From: Bacteroidales bacterium UBA932
GTDB lineage: Bacteria > Bacteroidota > Bacteroidia > Bacteroidales > UBA932
Length of the DNA stretch: 15,758 bases
Direction: 5' to 3'
Assembly (NCBI GenBank): GCA_002293585.1
Contig: DBDM01000154.1
Location: 1 to 15,758, forward strand
Both the position numbers and the translations under genes were made by a program. Positions within the stretch are counted from its first letter, which is position 1. The number at the start of each line of letters is the position of its first letter. This document shows positions 8,501 through 14,500 of this stretch, one piece after another. The notes under the pieces are model-generated. The model searched no databases, was not told the origin of the DNA, and worked only from the letters and a program-made list of their open reading frames with translations.

Positions 8501-11500
8501 CGACGGCGCAGCAGGTGGCGACGGTACCTATACATATAACTGGTACATCAATGGTGTGTCCGTGCATAGTTCAACGGCCACATATTATGACGTAGACGAT
8601 CTCTATACTGATACTCCGGGCGTATACGCAGTGACCCGCGAAGTGACCGACAATAGCAACGGCGCTAAATGGTCTACCGGTACCTACACCTTCCGTGTAA
8701 TACCGAAATTGAGCATCAACGGAACGATTAACAGCAATGTGGCTGCAACAGTGTGTATCGGTACGCCGGCTACCCTGACCGTTGATATGACCGGTGCGAT
8801 GCCGATCACTATTTATAGTTGGGAACAATCGGTTGACGATGGTGCAAACTGGACGCCGGTTCCCGGCGCTTCCGGCACGATGACGGCAGTAACCCTGACG
8901 GAAAAAACAATGTTCAAGTTTACGGCGCTGAATGGCGATTGTGATCCGGCCGTTGCGGAATTGACCATTGATGTATACCCGGCATTTGACGCCGGCTCGG
9001 TGGACAACAAGACGGTAACCGTATGTAAAGATGGTGACGTAGATCCGATCGGCACAGATGCTTCCGGTGGAAGTGAAACGCCCACCTACCAATGGTATAA
9101 GAACGGTGAGAAACTGGAAGGTGATACGGACTCCAAACTTACACCCTCAACCAGTGAAACAGGCACCTCTTCTTACACCCGTCAGGTGTTCAGCGCTTGT
9201 AGCAACGACTGGGTAGACTCACCGGGCACTTATGTGCTGAAGGTGATCACACAACCTGAGGTTACGATAACTTATGCTCCGGATGATATGATCGTGGTGA
9301 ACAGTAGCGCTACCATTACGGCTACTGTCGGCACGGAAGGTGCATACACTTACACTTGGAAACATAATAGTGCTGATTTGGCGAATGATATGCCTGCCGG
9401 TGCTGATTATGTCCAAGACGATAACACCCTGGCGGTTTCCGGCATTACGGCAACCGGTACCCATACTTATGCGTTGTCTATAGCTTCCGATATAGTGGGT
9501 TGTAGCGCTTTGACCGCTACCGCCGACCTGATCGTGGTGGACGAACCGGTAGTAATCGTAACTCCGATGACCCTGCAAGTAGAAAATGGTGTGTCCGACA
9601 AACTAACGGCCAGCACTACTAACAGTGTGGGTACGGTAACGTACGAATGGCAATATAGCTATAACGGTTCAACTTATTGGGAACCTATAGCGGATGGTTT
9701 GCCCGCAGGCGTGACCTATACCTATTCGGAAGCAGATAATAGCGTTATCACATTCTCACCCGACGTAGAAAGTGCTACGACAGCATACTACCGTGCAGTG
9801 GCTAAAGATGATAGATTGACGTCCTACGGCACCTTTACACATACTACTGCGGCTGAGGTTAAATTTATACTTCCGGCTGTGGGCGGTCAAGCTGTGCTGG
9901 TGGAGAACACGGATTTAAGCGCTAAATCAATCTGCGAAGGCACTGCTGTTCATTTGACATTGTCCGGCCACACAGGCAGGGTGTCTAAATGGCAGTCAAG
10001 TAGAAATGGTGAGGATTGGGTTGATATACCGAATAGCAATTCGATCAATTATACGTTCACCTCTTCTCTGCCGGAACATAAGGGTAAGTGGTACTTCCGT
10101 GCCGAATTATGGGGTACCGTATCTTTCAAGCCCTCTGCGGCGGCTACGATTACGGTGAATCCGGCCCCTGCAGCAGGTCTTATACAAAACCCGCAAGGTA
10201 GCGGCTCGGTATATACTATCTGCGAGGGAACATCCAACGAAGTAACGGTGACCAATACTGAGGGCACCATTAGCTGGCAGTGGAAGAAATCCGGCGAAGC
10301 TGATGAAGCGTACCAGACCTGGACAGCAGCAACCCACACTACAGCTACTATTTCCATTTCGTCTGCAGGTACGTATGTATTCCGGGTAAAAGCCGTGAGC
10401 GAGTCTTGCGACCCCGTGTACTCCGTGACGCCTTTGGCAGTGGTAGTGAGAGAAGCTATGGACGATATTACCTTGAGTCTATACGGACAAAGCCCTACAT
10501 CTACTATTGTTTGCGCCGGTGCAGAAGTGGTGTTGGTGTCAAGTAAATCCTTGGCCAACGGTACGGCTACCTGGCAACAACGGACAGGAACAGAATGGGA
10601 AACGGCCACGGGTGGCAATCCTATGGGCAACTACTACTACTCTGTGACGAATACTGTGCCTGCAACATATTTCTATCGTTTGAAATACGAAGACATGTGC
10701 GGTACGGAATACTCTAACAACGAAATACAGGTTACCTACTTGGATGCTGTTGACGGTGGTACGGTAACAGCTACCGTAGCGGAATTGTGTGTGGACGCTT
10801 CGGCTACCCTCAAACATGAAATGGAAACGTTCCGTGATCCCGCTAATACGTATACCTGGGAACGCAGGCGTAGTATGACCGCCTGGGAAAACCTCGGTAG
10901 CACGGCCGACACTTATGAGGTGACCAACACTGCCGGCAACGACGGTGAGTGGCTCTACCGTATAAAAGTAGAAGGCGACGGAACCCCCGATTTCGGTATA
11001 TGTAATGTATCTTACTCACCCGCATACAAGATCGTTCTGCATCCGGTTCCCACAGTGACACTGTCGTCCGGACTTGCCGAAGAAACGGTTTGCGATGGTT
11101 ATAAAGTGGATATTACCCTTACCGGTACGCCAAATACGAAGTACTTCATGGAAAGGAGCGTTGATGGAAATGCAGAAGGCTTACGTGAAGTTACCGAAAT
11201 TTCAGAGATCCTGACTTATGTGGGTGATGGAAACAGTCCTCAAACGGTGACCTACAAGGTAACGCCGAAGATAAACGACTGCGCAGGCACTTCTGTAACG
11301 AAGACCTACTACTTGTGGCCCAGTCTGACGCTTAACGTCGACCAAGCGGCAAGTGTATTGACCTTGAATTGTAAAGGCGCTGAGAACGGTGCTATTGTGC
11401 TGACTGCTCAGCCTTCGGCAATGGCTTATACCTTCACGCTGTACAATGTTGCTACCGGTCAGGTGGTAGCTGAAAATACTACCGGAAACTTTACAGGTCT

Positions 11501-14500
11501 TTCGGCCGGTGTTTACAGAATCACAGCAAGCAATAGTGTTTCATGTTCTGCCGAAACAACGGCTGTGATCACGGAACCCGAAACGCATGTGACTATAGAT
11601 AACGCGACGGTGACCAACGTATTGTGTAACGGCGGATCCGACGGTGCGATTGAACTTTCAATCAGCGGCGGTGTAGCTCCTTACCTTGTAAGTTTGAACG
11701 GCGCCGCGTATACGACGAACACCAGCTATGGTGATTTATTTGCCGGTACTTACGTGTTTACGGTGAAAGATGCCAACGAATGTACTACTACCGTAACGGC
11801 TGAAGTGACACAACCCGACAAGCTGGGCGCGACTATACTTCAGGTAACCGGTGTGAGTGCGCCGGGTGCCGGCGATGCTACGGTGACCCTCGAAGCTACG
11901 GGTGGTGCCGGTGGCTATTTATACTCTGCTACGGGTGCGCCTAATAATTTCTCTATCAGTGGTGCATTGATAGGATTGTATGAAGGTACCAACTATGTTC
12001 ATGTGAAAGACGCTAACCAGTGCGCTATACAGTTGCCGGTGGTAATAAGTGAGTACTCAGGTACGATTACCCAGGTGCTCAGCGCTTCTGCAATGGTTAC
12101 CCATGGATTGACCTGTACGGAGGCGTCCGATGCCCAGATTACCGTGACTATCCTTAATGGTACAGGTCCTTACTGGTACTCATTGGATAACGGAGCAAGT
12201 TGGGGTGGTATTATCAGTGGTAGTATTATTCCGATGGGCTTCTCGGCCGGTGTACATACGATCTTGGTAAGAGACCAGCTTGATAAGAGAGTATCTATTG
12301 ACGTAACGGTGGATCCCGTTGTTTCGATGAGCTTGACGGCTGAGATCATAACTCCCGCTAATATGGCCGGAGAAAATGCAGCAGTGCAGTTGACAGCCAG
12401 AGGTGGCTCCGGCGCTTACCAATACCAATTGAATGGTGGCAGCTGGGTCGACAATGTACTGTTCTCACAGCTTAGCGCAGGTACACATGCCTTTAGAGCT
12501 AACGATAAGAACAATGCGGTTTGTCAATCGCCCGAAGTGATGGTGGCTATTGCGGCTGCTACGTCGGATGATCCCCTTGTTCCCGGTATAACGCTTATGG
12601 CATCCGTGAAGAAAGAAGAGATCTGCCCCGGCAGCAATAATGGTGAGATCGCCGTTAGTGCAACCGGTGGTACCGCTCCTTACACGTTCACCATTACCGG
12701 CGGTACTCCTGCTGTTAATGTGACCGAAGCCGTATTTGCCGGCTTGGCTCCGGGTACTTACGAAGTACAAGCTACGGATAATGCTGCTGCAACAAGCACG
12801 GTATTGACGCTCACGATCGCTGAACCCGCTCCGGCGCCCGTAATTAATGATATTGCGGTTGTCCCGGCAAGCTGCGGCAACAATAATGCGAAGATCACCG
12901 TTTCCGCTACCGGTAATAACCTGCAGTATTCGGTGAATGGCGGCCGTTGGACTCCTTCTGCCGTGTTCGACAACCTGTCGGCCGGATACTATAATGTATT
13001 GGTGAAAGACCCGCGCGGTTGTTTGACCTCATCGACAGTGAATGTGACGATGGCTGATCCTTTGGAATTCCGCATAGAAGGTGTTACCGGTACTTCAAGC
13101 TACGGCTCGGCCGATGGTTCGGTGAGCGTATCGGCTTCGGGCGGTCAGGTTCCTTACTTGTTCACCTTGATAGACGTTACGGCTATTACTGCTCCGTCAA
13201 CGGATATCGTTACCTTCAATAATCTGCGCGCCGGTCGTTATGTGATTACGGCTTCCGAATCCGGTTGTACAACCACGATTAGTCGTCAGGTACAGATCGG
13301 CGACGGACCTGCCCAGCTTAGCGCTCATTACGCCACTAAAGACCTCCTCTGTGCAGGTGATCCTACAGGTGAGATAGTGATGACGGTAACAGGTGGTTCA
13401 GGTTCATATACCTACAGCCTCGACGGCAATGTATTCGGTACTTCGAACAGCTTTACCGGATTAGCTGCCGGAACATACAGCCTGTATGCTAAGGATAACT
13501 CAACGCCGGTGAACTCAATTACTATCGACAATGTGGTGATCAACAGTCCGAAACAACTGGAGGTAACTGCTTCGATGATACGTAACCTGTCGGGTCCCGG
13601 TGCACGGGATGCAGAAATACAACTCTCTGCAACCGGTGGAACGGCTCCCTACAGCTACATGTTCAATAACAGTGAGAATGAAACCGGCATGTTCACTACA
13701 GGTGCGGGTACTTACAGCATCCAAGCTAAAGATAACAACGGTTGCATAGCTACCGGTACTATCAAAGTGAACGATATTGGAGGAGGAGATGATCCTGTTG
13801 TTCTACCTACGGTTACGGCCATGGTAGCGCAGCAACCGACCTGCTTCGGCGCTTCAGACGGAGTAATCTCTGTTAGCGCTTCGGGCGGCAGGGCTCCTTA
13901 TAGCTTCTCTATCAACCAGTTGAACTGGTATAGCGGAGGTATGATCACGGGAGTAGCTGCCGGTACCTACACGGTATACGTGAAGGAACTCAGCTTGAAC
14001 CGTATTACCGAAGGTCCCGAAGTGGTAGTAGTGGCGCCCGAAAAACTGGCGCTCTCAGCTGCTGTCGAGCCGGTAACCACGGCAGGTGGCGCTGACGGTA
14101 AGATCATATTGACGGCCGCAGGTGGTGTTGCTCCTTATAACTACTCTATGAACGATGGTGTGAACTACCAGATGAGCAATGAATTTGCGGGACTTGCTGC
14201 TAATCACTATAACCTGATGGTGAAAGACCGCAATGGCTGTACTGCCGTTGCCGGTGTAGTGTTGGCCGATCCCGACAAGATCACGTTCACGGCCGAAGTG
14301 ACTACTCCTGTAACCTGCTACGGCGGCAATGACGGTGTGGTAACGATAACAGCGAGCGGTAACTATCAGTACAGTTCGGATATGAATAGAGCAGCTTGGT
14401 TGAGTAACCCCGTATTAACGGGCTTTACCGGCGGATGGCATATGGTTTATGTACGCGACGCCGATAACATCACGCTGTCGGATTCATTGAGCATATTTGT

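Noticed and set aside
3297..9548. Regular ~570-bp periodicity considered as a CRISPR array or mobile-element tandem
   Set aside because: The periodicity is in diverged coding sequence, not short identical repeats with unique spacers, and no transposase or terminal repeat is present.
10049..10630. A 193-codon open frame on the minus strand
   Set aside because: It is antisense to the Ig/PKD-like domains, with no recognisable family, signal or promoter. The opposite strand gives a coherent domain structure through the same bases.
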